From the NCBI RefSeq assembly GCF_016741875.1, contig NZ_JAERRF010000008.1:1-64000 (forward strand): a stretch of DNA of 64,000 nucleotides, given 5' to 3'. The position numbers and the translations under genes were made by a program. Source of the stretch: Streptomyces coffeae (GTDB lineage: Bacteria; Actinomycetota; Actinomycetes; Streptomycetales; Streptomycetaceae). Below the pieces are notes generated by a model. The model saw nothing but the letters and a program-made list of their open reading frames with translations, made no database searches and was not told the DNA's origin. Of this stretch, positions 43,220-51,980 are shown piece after piece (position 1 is the stretch's first letter; every line of letters begins with the position of its first letter).

Positions 43220-43957
43220 ATGGCAAGTGTGCTCGTCGTCGAGGACGACCAGTTCGTTCGTTCGGCCCTCATACGGCAGCTGACCGAGGCGTCCCACACC
43301 GTCCGCAGCGTGGGCACCGCCCTGGAGGCGCTCCGCGAGGTGGCGCAGATCGGATTCGACGTGGTCATCCTGGATCTCGGCCTGCCCGATCTGGACGGGG
43401 CCGAGGCGCTGAAGATGCTGCGCGGGATCACCGATGTCCCGGTCATCGTGGCGACCGCGCGGGACGACGAGGCGGAGATCGTCCGGCTGCTCAACGACGG
43501 TGCCGACGACTACCTCGTCAAACCCTTCTCCGTGGCGCACCTTTCGGCCCGGATGGCCGCCGTGCTGCGCCGCTCCCGCACCCCCGCCGCCGGTGAGACC
43601 CCGCCCTCGGGGGTGCTGCGGGTCGGCGGCCTCACCGTCGATCCGCTGCGCCGCCAGGCCGCCCTGGACGGGATCGGACTCGACCTGACCCGGCGCGAGT
43701 TCGACCTGCTGGCCTTCCTCGCCGGACGACCCGGTGTGGTGGTGCCCCGTAAGGAACTGCTGGCCGAGGTCTGGCAGCAGTCCTACGGCGACGACCAGAC
43801 CATCGATGTCCATCTGTCCTGGTTGCGCCGCAAATTGGGCGAAACCGCCGCCCGCCCCCGCTATCTGCACACCCTGCGCGGGGTCGGGGTCAAACTGGAG
43901 CCCCCCACGCAGGACGGCGAGGGCGCGGACGTCCGGGAGTACCGGGAGCGCCGGTGA
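43220..43957 (+). CDS. OmpR-family response regulator
   Basis: 245 residues: receiver (VLVVEDDQFVRSAL, phospho-Asp in VVILDLGLPDLDG, Lys in YLVKPFSVAHL) and OmpR winged helix (LTRREFDLLAFLAGRPGVVV, TIDVHLSWLRRKLGE, LHTLRGVGVKL). The GTGA overlap with the kinase gene indicates a cognate pair. Upstream gap to the divergent membrane protein is 33 bp. Confidence 0.92.
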   Translation: MASVLVVEDDQFVRSALIRQLTEASHTVRSVGTALEALREVAQIGFDVVILDLGLPDLDGAEALKMLRGITDVPVIVATARDDEAEIVRLLNDGADDYLVKPFSVAHLSARMAAVLRRSRTPAAGETPPSGVLRVGGLTVDPLRRQAALDGIGLDLTRREFDLLAFLAGRPGVVVPRKELLAEVWQQSYGDDQTIDVHLSWLRRKLGETAARPRYLHTLRGVGVKLEPPTQDGEGADVREYRERR

Positions 43958-45360
43958 GATGGGCCCTGGTCAAGGTCTGCCTGGCCGTCACCACCATGGT
44001 CGTGGTCGCCTTCGCGGTACCGCTCGGACTCGTCGTCAAGGAGCTGGCCCGCGACCGGGCGTTCGCGGACGCCGAGCGGCAGGCCGCCCAGATCGGCCCG
44101 GCGCTCGCCATCACCACCGAACGCGCCCGGCTCCAGCGCGCCGTGGCCAGCACCCAGGCGGGCGGGGACGGCCGGATGGCGGTCCATGTCCCCGATGTGC
44201 CGGGCCGCCGGGACAGCGGCTACGACCTCGGCAAGAGCCGGGCGGACCGCAGTGCGGTGGCCACCGCCCGCAAGCTGGGCCGGTCCTCGGTCTCGGAGGC
44301 CCCCGGGGGCTACACCCTGCTCCAGCCCACCGCGCTGAGCACCGCTCAGGTCGCGGTGGTGGAGGTGTATGTGCCGCGCGCCATGGTCACCAGCGGGGTG
44401 GCCACCTCCTGGCTGGTGCTGGCCGGGGTCGGCCTCGCCCTGATCGTGGGCGCCGTGGCGACCGCGGACCGGCTCGGCACCCGGGTGGTGCGCCCGGCGA
44501 AACGGCTCGCTGGGGCCGCCCACGACCTGGGCCAGGGTGAGCTGGGGGTGCGCGTTCCGGAGGAGGGACCGGCCGAACTCCGGTCCGCCGCCGTGGCGTT
44601 CAACTCCATGGCCGACCAGGTGGTCCAGCTGCTGGCCGGGGAGCGTGAGCTGGCCGCCGATCTCTCCCACCGGCTGCGCACCCCGCTCACCGTGCTGCGC
44701 CTCAACGCCGCCTCGCTCGGCGACGGACCGGCGGCCGACCAGACCCGCTTCGCCGTCGCCCAGTTGGAGCGCGAGGTCGACCAGATCATCCGCACCGCGC
44801 GGCAGCAGAAGACCCACGCTCCTTCCGGCTGCGATGTCTCCGAGGTGATCCGGGAGCGGATGGACTTCTGGTCCGCGCTGGCCGAGGACGAGGACCGCAC
44901 CGTACGGCTGGCCGGGGTCGACCGCACCGTACGGGTGCCGGTCGCCCGCCCCGAACTCGCCGCCGCCCTCGACGCGCTGCTCGGCAATGTCTTCCGGCAC
45001 ACCCCCGAGGGCACCGCGTTCGCCGTCGACGTCCACAACGGCGAGGACAGCGTGATCGTGCTGGTCTCCGACGCGGGCCCCGGCATCGAGGACCCGGAGG
45101 CGGCGCTGCGCCGCGGCCACGGCGACGGCGGCCCCGGCTCGACCGGGCTCGGGCTGGACATCGTGCGCCGGGTCGCCGAGTCCACCGGTGGCGATGTGCG
45201 CATCGGGCGCTCGGTGCTGGGCGGCACCGAGGTGCGGGTCTGGCTGTCGCTGCACGGCGACGGGGCGGCCGAGCACGGGCGGCGCGGCAGGCGCCGCAGG
45301 GCCCGGCAGAAGGCGCGCTGCCTCACCGAGCGGCTGACCTCACGGCTGCCCGGGGGCTGA
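43954..45360 (+). CDS. Sensor histidine kinase (HAMP/HisKA class)
   Basis: 468 residues: two hydrophobic segments (about 7-29 and 148-170) flank an extracytoplasmic domain, then HAMP, the HisKA phospho-acceptor H in LAADLSHRLRTPLTVL and an ATPase domain (LLGNVFRHTPEGTAF, VSDAGPGIED, STGLGLDIVRRVAE). Start GTG overlaps the regulator stop. A secreted chitinase gene lies 185 bp downstream in the same direction, a linkage known for some Streptomyces chitinase two-component systems, so chitin-related control is plausible but unproven. Confidence 0.9.
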   Translation: MRWALVKVCLAVTTMVVVAFAVPLGLVVKELARDRAFADAERQAAQIGPALAITTERARLQRAVASTQAGGDGRMAVHVPDVPGRRDSGYDLGKSRADRSAVATARKLGRSSVSEAPGGYTLLQPTALSTAQVAVVEVYVPRAMVTSGVATSWLVLAGVGLALIVGAVATADRLGTRVVRPAKRLAGAAHDLGQGELGVRVPEEGPAELRSAAVAFNSMADQVVQLLAGERELAADLSHRLRTPLTVLRLNAASLGDGPAADQTRFAVAQLEREVDQIIRTARQQKTHAPSGCDVSEVIRERMDFWSALAEDEDRTVRLAGVDRTVRVPVARPELAAALDALLGNVFRHTPEGTAFAVDVHNGEDSVIVLVSDAGPGIEDPEAALRRGHGDGGPGSTGLGLDIVRRVAESTGGDVRIGRSVLGGTEVRVWLSLHGDGAAEHGRRGRRRRARQKARCLTERLTSRLPGG

Positions 45361-45544
45361 CGCCCGGACGGTGGGCGGGGGCCCAAACGGTGGGCGGGCC
45401 CGGCTTAATCGCTCCCGATGGGCGCCTTAAGGGCGCCATAAGAAGCGCACCCCGCACCCGGGAAGAGACTTTTGCCCGTTTCGGCCTCGCTAGCGTGCTG
45501 CCCGCACCACCACCCCCCACCCCCGTCCACGAGGCAGGCAGCTG

Positions 45545-46624
45545 ATGAGCACTACGCACCGTCGCACGGTGAGCCGGACCGGCATGGTGATCGGCGCGGT
45601 GGCCGCCGCCGCGGTGGCCGGCGGCGCGGCGTTCGTGCTCAGCGGTGCGGCGAACGCCGGAACCGTCGGCGGGAAGAAGGACTCAGGCCCCCGGCACACC
45701 GCGGTGAAGACCAAGAAGACGTCCCGGGCGGCCGCGGGCTTCGCCCCGTACGTCGACACCTCGCTCTCGCCCGCCTTCGACCTGGTGGGCGCGGCCGAGA
45801 AGACCGGCGTCAAGGAGTTCAACCTCGCCTTCATCACCTCCGGCGGCGGCTGTACGCCCAAGTGGGGCGGTGTCACCGACCTCGGCAGCGACGCCGTGGC
45901 CAAGCAGCTGGACACGCTGCGCGCGGCAGGGGGTGATGTCCGGGTCTCCTTCGGCGGCGCTTCCGGCTCCGAACTGGGCCTGGCCTGCACCTCGGTCGAC
46001 CAGCTGACCGCGGCGTACGGCAAGGTCGTGGACACCTTCAAGCTCACCAAGGTCGACTTCGACATCGAGGGCGCGGCACTGCCGGACACGGCCGCCAACA
46101 CCCGCCGCGCGAAGGCCATCGCCGCCCTCCAGAAGAGCCACCCCGGCCTGGATGTCTCCTTCACCCTGCCGGTGATGCCGACCGGGCTCACCCCGGACGG
46201 CGTCAACCTGGTCGCCGACGCCAAGAAGAACGGGGTGAAGGTCTCCGCCGTCAACATCATGGCGATGGACTACGGCGCCTCGTTCGACGGTGACATGGGC
46301 CAGTACGCGATCGACGCGGCCACCGCGACCCAGGGCCAGATCAAGGACGCCCTCGGGCTGAGCGACAAGGCCGCCTGGCGGACCGTTGCCGTGACCCCGA
46401 TGATCGGCGTCAATGACGTGGTCACCGAGATCTTCACCGTGGACGACGCCAAGCAGCTGGTGGACTTCGCCACGTCCAAGAAGCTCGGCCGGCTCTCCAT
46501 GTGGTCCGCGACCCGTGACAAGCAGTGCCCGGGAGGCGCCCAGAACTCCGCGTCGCCCACGTGCAGTTCGGTCGAGCAGAAGGAGTTCGCGTTCTCCAAG
46601 GCGTTCGGCGCGTACAAGGGCTGA
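45545..46624 (+). CDS. Secreted GH18 chitinase
   Basis: 359 residues with a signal peptide (SRTGMVIGAVAAAAVAGGAAF, cleavage near the ANAG region) and a GH18 barrel. The catalytic D-x-x-D-x-D-x-E motif is represented by KVDFDIEG with Glu as proton donor, and the barrel segments VRVSFGGASG and VNIMAMDYG are typical. No separate chitin-binding module is present. The 184-bp upstream region has a GGCGCC-N5-GGCGCC inverted repeat (45421-45437). Confidence 0.87.
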   Translation: MSTTHRRTVSRTGMVIGAVAAAAVAGGAAFVLSGAANAGTVGGKKDSGPRHTAVKTKKTSRAAAGFAPYVDTSLSPAFDLVGAAEKTGVKEFNLAFITSGGGCTPKWGGVTDLGSDAVAKQLDTLRAAGGDVRVSFGGASGSELGLACTSVDQLTAAYGKVVDTFKLTKVDFDIEGAALPDTAANTRRAKAIAALQKSHPGLDVSFTLPVMPTGLTPDGVNLVADAKKNGVKVSAVNIMAMDYGASFDGDMGQYAIDAATATQGQIKDALGLSDKAAWRTVAVTPMIGVNDVVTEIFTVDDAKQLVDFATSKKLGRLSMWSATRDKQCPGGAQNSASPTCSSVEQKEFAFSKAFGAYKG

Positions 46625-46636
46625 CGCCGGAAGGCA

Positions 46637-46692
46637 CCCGACCACACGACCGGCCCCCGGGAACGTTCCCGGGGGCCGGTCGTGTGGTCGGG
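46637..46692. terminator. Perfect 56-bp palindrome, bidirectional terminator
   Basis: Both 28-nt arms are fully complementary with no spacer (centre between 46664 and 46665, GAAC|GTTC). It starts 12 bp after the chitinase stop and ends 3 bp before the qcrB stop on the opposite strand, so it should end transcription from both sides. Confidence 0.9.
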
Positions 46693-46695
46693 CCG

Positions 46696-48342
46696 CTACG
46701 GATGGTGCTGCCGCTCGAACTCCTCGCGCGTGGGCTTGGCGATCTGCCCGTTCTCACCGAAGTAGGCGCGGGAGAGCCGGACCCGCAGACGCTCCGTGAA
46801 GGTCAGCTTGCGTTCGACCCCGGCCTCGTCGACCGCGGGCGGCAGCTCCAGCGGCTGGTACTGGTCGAAGGAGGTCAGGGTGTACCGCTCGCCCTGCGTC
46901 AGCGGCTCGTGCACCTCCATGTACTCGCCGTGCGGCAGCCGCTGGATGACCCCGGTCTCCCGGCCGTGCAGCACCTTGTCCCGGTCCCGCCGCTGGAGGC
47001 CCAGGCAGACCCGCTTGGTGATGGCGAACACCACCACCGGCGCCACGAAGAAGGCGATCCGGCCGGCCCAGGTGATGGCGTTGATCGACAGATGGAAGTG
47101 GGTGGCGACCAGGTCGTTGCCGCCGCCGATCAGCAGCACCAGGTACAGGGCGATCCAGGCGGCGCCGAAGGCGGTGCGGGTCGGGGCGTTGCGCGGGCGT
47201 TCATTGAGGTGGTGTTCGCGTCTGTCCCCGGTGATCCACGCCTCGAGGAACGGATAGAGCCAGATGACGAGCAGCACCATCGGGAAGACCATCAGCGGGA
47301 TGAAGATGCCGAGGACGAGCGTATGGCCCCAGAGGTTGATCTCCCAGCCGGGCATCAGCCGGATCAGCCCCTCGGAGAAGCCCATGTACCAGTCGGGCTG
47401 GGCGTCGGTGGACACCATGTCGGGCCGGTACGGGCCGTAGGCCCAGATCGGGTTGACGGTGGCGATGCCCGACATCAGGGTGGTGATGGCGAAGACCAGG
47501 AAGAAGAAGCCGCCGGACTTGGCCACATAGACCGGCCACAGGGGCGGCCCGACGATGTTCATGTTCTTCTTGCCGGGCCCCGGGTGATGGGTGTGCTTGT
47601 GGTAGACGAGCAGCATCATATGGAGCGCCAGCAGCCCCAGCATGATGCCCGGGATCAGCAGGATGTGCACGGTGAACAGACGCGGAATGATGATGTCGCC
47701 GGGGAATTGCCCGCCGAAGAGGAAGAACGACAGGTAGGTGCCCACGATCGGCACCGACAGGATCGCGCCCTCCATGAAGCGCAGACCGGTGCCCGAGAGC
47801 AGATCGTCGGGCAGTGAATAACCCAGGAAGCCGTCGAACATACCGAGGATCAGCAGTCCGGCGCCGGACATCCAGTTGAACTCACGCGGTTTGCGGAACA
47901 CGCCGTTGAAGAACGTGCGCATCATATGGACGAGCATGCTCGCGATGAAGAGGATCGCCGCCCAGTGGTGGATCTGCCGCAGCAGCAGCCCGCCGCGGAG
48001 GTCGAAGCTGATGTCCAGGGTGGATTCGTACGCCGCCGACATCCGGATGCCCTGGAGCGGGACGTAGCGGCCGTGGTAGACGACCTCGTTCATCGAGGGA
48101 TCGAAGAACAGGGTCAGATAGACCCCGGTGAGAATGATGATGATGAAGGTGTAGAGCGCGATCTCACCGATCAGAAAGGACCAGTGGTCCGGGAAGACCT
48201 TCCGCAGATTGGCCTTGGCCATCTTGAAGAGGCCCACCCGCCCGTCCGCCCAGTCGGCGAGGGCCTCGCCCTTGCCGACCGGTCCGGTCCGGGCGGATTC
48301 GTCGTCGTGGACCCTCTGCCGGCGCCCCGGGAATGCTCTCAT
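46696..48342 (-). CDS. qcrB: Cytochrome bc1 complex cytochrome b subunit, orphan copy
   Basis: 548 residues. The four heme-ligating His are in RQIHHWAAILFIASMLVH and FTVHILLIPGIMLGLLALH; about nine membrane segments and the usual C-terminal extension of actinobacterial QcrB are seen. The normal qcrC-qcrA-qcrB/cox neighbours are absent: bglC lies upstream and a chitinase downstream. So it is either a second QcrB that joins the main QcrCA or one that serves under special conditions. The start at ATG 48342 lacks a strong ribosome site. Confidence 0.88.
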   Translation of the reverse strand: MRAFPGRRQRVHDDESARTGPVGKGEALADWADGRVGLFKMAKANLRKVFPDHWSFLIGEIALYTFIIIILTGVYLTLFFDPSMNEVVYHGRYVPLQGIRMSAAYESTLDISFDLRGGLLLRQIHHWAAILFIASMLVHMMRTFFNGVFRKPREFNWMSGAGLLILGMFDGFLGYSLPDDLLSGTGLRFMEGAILSVPIVGTYLSFFLFGGQFPGDIIIPRLFTVHILLIPGIMLGLLALHMMLLVYHKHTHHPGPGKKNMNIVGPPLWPVYVAKSGGFFFLVFAITTLMSGIATVNPIWAYGPYRPDMVSTDAQPDWYMGFSEGLIRLMPGWEINLWGHTLVLGIFIPLMVFPMVLLVIWLYPFLEAWITGDRREHHLNERPRNAPTRTAFGAAWIALYLVLLIGGGNDLVATHFHLSINAITWAGRIAFFVAPVVVFAITKRVCLGLQRRDRDKVLHGRETGVIQRLPHGEYMEVHEPLTQGERYTLTSFDQYQPLELPPAVDEAGVERKLTFTERLRVRLSRAYFGENGQIAKPTREEFERQHHP

Positions 48343-48503
48343 GTTTCGGATTTACCAGTCCCTCCAGTACCCCGCCCGCGTCGGCCGTGCGCGGCTAGCC
48401 CCTTTGGCGGAAATGTTGGAGGAAACGTGGGAAGAAAGCGCGGCATACGCATGGGCGGGGAAAACCGGGGGCGGTCGAACATCCGCTCGTCCCCGGAGGG
48501 TGC

Positions 48504-48520
48504 TCCGGCGGGCCGCCGGA
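48504..48520 (-). terminator. Terminator of the ceb-bglC operon
   Basis: TCCGGCGG-G-CCGCCGGA palindrome 29 bp after the bglC stop on the minus strand. Confidence 0.5.
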
Positions 48521-48548
48521 ACGAGGGCGGCCCATTCGGCGACGGGGC

Positions 48549-49976
48549 CTACGCCTCCGGCAGCTCACCGGTCTCCGCCACCCGTGCGTACCAGCGGGCG
48601 CTGGACTTCGGGATACGGGCTTGGGACGGATAGTCCACATAGACCGCGCCGAAACGCTTGCTGTAGCCGTACGCCCATTCGAAATTGTCCATCAGGGACC
48701 ACAGGAAATACCCGCGCAGATCGGCGCCGTCGGCGAGCGCCCGGTGCGCCGCCGCCAGATGGCTCCGGAGGTAGTCGATCCGCTCCGGGTCATGGACCCG
48801 GCCGTCCGCGTCCGGCTTGTCGTCGTACGCGGCGCCGTTCTCCGTGATGTACAGCGGCACCCCCGGTGCCTCCCGGGTGTAGCGCATCAGCAGGTCGTGC
48901 AGGCCGGTCGGGTCCACCGTCCAGCCCATCTCGGTGCGCTCGCCGGCGGGCTGGTGGAACGCCACCTGCTCGGCACCCGGGAAGGGGGAGTGGGCGCCCG
49001 TGCCATGGCTGTCCTGGCGCACGGCGGGCTCGTCACCGGCCGGGGCGGACACCAGGGACGGGGTGTAGTAGTTGATGCCCAGCGCGTCCAGGGGCTGCTT
49101 GATGACGGCCAGGTCGCCGTCGTGGACGAAGTCCCAGTCGGTGATGGACCGGGTGTCCTCGATCAGGTCCTCCGGATACGCGCCGCGCAGCAGCGGCCCG
49201 GTGAAGACGCGGTTGGCGAGCGCGTCGATCCGCCGCTGCGCGTCCAGGTCCCCCGGGCTCCCGGTCAGCGGTCTGACCACCGCCGGGTTGAGGCTGATGG
49301 CGATCCGGGCGCGGGCGGGCAGTGCGGCGCGCAGCGCCTGGGCGCCCAGACCATGAGCGAGATTGAGGTGATGGGCGGCGCGCAGCGCGGCCGGCGGCTC
49401 GGTGCGCCCCGGGGCGTGGACCCCCGAGGCGTAGCCCAGGAAGGCGCTGCACCAGGGCTCGTTGAGGGTGGTCCAGAAGTCCACGCGGTCGCCGAGCGCA
49501 CCGGCCACGATCGCGGCGTACTCCGCGAACCGCTCGGCGGTCTCCCGCTCCGGCCAGCCGCCACCCGCGGCCGAGCCGCCGCGGAACCGGGACTCCAGCT
49601 CCTGCGGCAGATCCCAGTGGTAGAGCGTCAGCACCGGCTGGATGCCCGCCGTCAGCAGCTCGTCCACCAGCGCGCGGTAGAAGTCGAGACCGCGCTGGAC
49701 GGCCGGGCCGCGCCCGGTGGGCTGGACCCGTGGCCAGGAGACCGAGAAGCGGTACGCGCCCAGCCGCAGCCCGCTCATCAGCCGGACGTCCTCGCGGTAG
49801 CGGTGGTAGTGGTCGGCGGCGATATCGCCGGTGTCACCGCCGAGCACCCTTCCGGGGGTGCGGCAGAAGGTGTCCCAGATGGACGGGGTACGGCCGTCCT
49901 CCTGCGCGGCCCCCTCGACCTGGTACGCGGCCGTGGCCGCGCCCCACAGGAATCCGGGGGGAAAGGCGAGTGTCAT
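48549..49976 (-). CDS. bglC: GH1 beta-glucosidase BglC
   Basis: 475 residues, intracellular GH1. The acid/base Glu is in TLNEPWCS and the nucleophile Glu in [11 protein letters not shown]; the C-terminal [18 protein letters not shown] is typical. It hydrolyses imported cellobiose or cellotriose to glucose. The order cebE-cebF-cebG-bglC on one strand, with a CebR box overlapping its start codon, identifies it as BglC of the cello-oligosaccharide system. Confidence 0.93.
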   Translation of the reverse strand: MTLAFPPGFLWGAATAAYQVEGAAQEDGRTPSIWDTFCRTPGRVLGGDTGDIAADHYHRYREDVRLMSGLRLGAYRFSVSWPRVQPTGRGPAVQRGLDFYRALVDELLTAGIQPVLTLYHWDLPQELESRFRGGSAAGGGWPERETAERFAEYAAIVAGALGDRVDFWTTLNEPWCSAFLGYASGVHAPGRTEPPAALRAAHHLNLAHGLGAQALRAALPARARIAISLNPAVVRPLTGSPGDLDAQRRIDALANRVFTGPLLRGAYPEDLIEDTRSITDWDFVHDGDLAVIKQPLDALGINYYTPSLVSAPAGDEPAVRQDSHGTGAHSPFPGAEQVAFHQPAGERTEMGWTVDPTGLHDLLMRYTREAPGVPLYITENGAAYDDKPDADGRVHDPERIDYLRSHLAAAHRALADGADLRGYFLWSLMDNFEWAYGYSKRFGAVYVDYPSQARIPKSSARWYARVAETGELPEA

Positions 49977-49989
49977 GGAAGCGCTCCCA
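49976..49989. promoter_or_regulatory. CebR box (variant) overlapping bglC start
   Basis: TGGAAGCGCTCCCA differs by one base from the CebR consensus T-GGGAGCGCTCCC-A. It begins at the A of the bglC ATG and covers the ribosome binding region, so CebR could repress bglC separately from cebEFG. Confidence 0.85.
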
Positions 49990-50051
49990 TGCGTACGAAG
50001 GTGGGGGTCCGGACGGGTCGGACGGAACGGGTCGGGGCGGGCGGCGGGCGC

Positions 50052-50972
50052 TCAGCCCTTGACGGCGCCCTGCATGATGCCGCCCACGATCTGCTTGCCG
50101 AAGAGGACAAAGGCGATCAGCAGCGGAAGGGTGCCGAGCAGCGCGCCCGCCATGATCACCGACTGATCGGGGATATAGCCGCGGCCGAGGCCGGTCAGGG
50201 CCACCTGCACGGTCGGGTTACCGCTCTGGGTGAGCGCGATCACCGGCCAGAAGAAGTCGTTCCACGCCTGGACGAAGGTGAGCATGCCCAGGACGGCCAT
50301 GGCCGGCCGCGCTGCCGGGAACACCACATGCCAGATGATCCGCAGACTGCTCGCCCCGTCCATCCGCGCCGCCTCGACCAGTTCGGACGGCAGCGCCTGG
50401 AGCAGGTACTGCCGCATGAAGAAGACCCCGAAGGCGCTGACCAGGGTGGGCAGGATGACGGCCTGGAGCTGATCGGTCCACTTCAGCTCGGCGATGGTCA
50501 TGTACAACGGCACCACGCTCAGCTGCGGTGGCACCATCATCGTCCCGATGGTGAGCAGCAGCAGTGCGTTCTTGAACCGGAACCGCAGCTTGGCGAAGGC
50601 GAATCCGGCGATCGTCGAGAACAGCACGGTCCCGGCCGCGACCGTCCCCGCCACCACGGTCGTATTGAGCAGCGCCGTGCCCATGTTGGCGTCGCGCCAT
50701 GCGATCGTCAGGTTTCCGGCGAGGTTTCCGCCGAACCAGAACGGCGGCGGGGTCCCGGCCAGCCGGGTGTTGGTACGGGAGGCGGCGACGGCGGTCCACA
50801 CCAGCGGGAACAGTGAGCCCGCGGTGAAGAGGATGAGCACGGCGTAGGTCAACGGCCCGCCGTGCAGCGGGCGTCCGGCCCGTCCGCGGCCCCGCGCGAC
50901 CGGGGGCGCGGGAGGCGGTGCGGACGCCGCCGCGGTGTCAGCCGTCGGACGGGACGGCACGGTGGCGGTCAT
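50052..50972 (-). CDS. cebG: Cello-oligosaccharide ABC permease CebG
   Basis: 306 residues, CUT1 permease with six hydrophobic segments. The EAA loop is ELVEAARMDGASSLRI. A Pro/Ala-rich N-terminal tail precedes the first segment. Pairs with CebF. 51 bp downstream of cebF and 75 bp upstream of bglC. Confidence 0.9.
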   Translation of the reverse strand: MTATVPSRPTADTAAASAPPPAPPVARGRGRAGRPLHGGPLTYAVLILFTAGSLFPLVWTAVAASRTNTRLAGTPPPFWFGGNLAGNLTIAWRDANMGTALLNTTVVAGTVAAGTVLFSTIAGFAFAKLRFRFKNALLLLTIGTMMVPPQLSVVPLYMTIAELKWTDQLQAVILPTLVSAFGVFFMRQYLLQALPSELVEAARMDGASSLRIIWHVVFPAARPAMAVLGMLTFVQAWNDFFWPVIALTQSGNPTVQVALTGLGRGYIPDQSVIMAGALLGTLPLLIAFVLFGKQIVGGIMQGAVKG

Positions 50973-51023
50973 GGCTCTCCCTCGCCTTCCTTTTCGCCTT
51001 CGTCAGCGGGTGTGTCACGGCCC

Positions 51024-51980
51024 TCACCCGCTCTTCCGCAGCCGTCGCCCGATCAACCAGTGCGCGGCGGCGATCAGCAACAGGATCAGGAACATCGCCC
51101 AGGCGATGGCGGAGGCCCGGCCGAGGTGCAGATTCACCCAGCCCTGCTCGTACAGATAGAGCCCGAGCGTCTGGTACTGGTGGTCGGCTCCACCGGTGGC
51201 CCCCGCGGCCCCGTTGAACAGCAGCGGCTCGCCGAAGAGCTGGGTGGCCCCGATCGTCGAGACGACGACCGTGAACAGGATCGTCGGCCGCAGTGAGGGG
51301 ATGGTGACATGGCGGAACTGCTGCCATCGCGAGGCCCCGTCCAGGGCCGCCGACTCGTACAGATCGCTGGGCACGGCCTGCATCGCGGCCAGATAGATCA
51401 GTGTGTTGTAGCCGGTCCAGCGCCAGATCACGATCGTGGAGACCGCCAACTGCGAGGTCCAGGTGCCGTTCTGCCAGTCGATCGCGTCCAGTCCGGCCAG
51501 CCCCAGCGCCCAGTTGACCATGCCGTAGTCCCGCCCGAAGAGCAGCACGAACACCAGCGTCCCCGCCGCGACCGAGGTGGCGTACGGGGTGAGGAGCGCG
51601 ACCCGGAAGAACATCGAGCCGCGCAGCCGGTAGTTGAGCAGATGGGCGAGGCCGAGAGCCATCAGCAGCTGCGGCACGGTGGAGATCACCCCGATGGTGA
51701 AGGTGTTCCGCAGCGCGTTCCAGAAGAAGTCGTCCTCCCACAGCCGGGAGTAGTTGTGCAGCCCCGCCCACTCCATATGGGTGGGGTCGGTCAGCTCCAC
51801 CCGGTGCAGTGAGGCCCAGCCCGTGTACAGCAGCGGGAACAGCCCGAAGGCGCTGAAGAAGAGGAAGAACGGGGCGACCAAGGCATACGGACTCCAGCGC
51901 AGGTCCCGGCGGTAGCGGCGGCTGCGCCGGGCGCGGCTCCGCTCCTCGGCGGTAGCGCGCGGCGCGGTGAGCGCGGTCAC
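51024..51980 (-). CDS. cebF: Cello-oligosaccharide ABC permease CebF
   Basis: 318 residues, CUT1 permease; basic N-terminus (ERSRARRSRRYRRDLRW), six hydrophobic segments and EAA loop DLYESAALDGASRWQQF. GTG 51980 overlaps the cebE stop (GTGA), so translation is coupled. ATP is probably supplied by MsiK encoded elsewhere, since no ATPase gene is in the operon. Confidence 0.9.
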   Translation of the reverse strand: MTALTAPRATAEERSRARRSRRYRRDLRWSPYALVAPFFLFFSAFGLFPLLYTGWASLHRVELTDPTHMEWAGLHNYSRLWEDDFFWNALRNTFTIGVISTVPQLLMALGLAHLLNYRLRGSMFFRVALLTPYATSVAAGTLVFVLLFGRDYGMVNWALGLAGLDAIDWQNGTWTSQLAVSTIVIWRWTGYNTLIYLAAMQAVPSDLYESAALDGASRWQQFRHVTIPSLRPTILFTVVVSTIGATQLFGEPLLFNGAAGATGGADHQYQTLGLYLYEQGWVNLHLGRASAIAWAMFLILLLIAAAHWLIGRRLRKSG

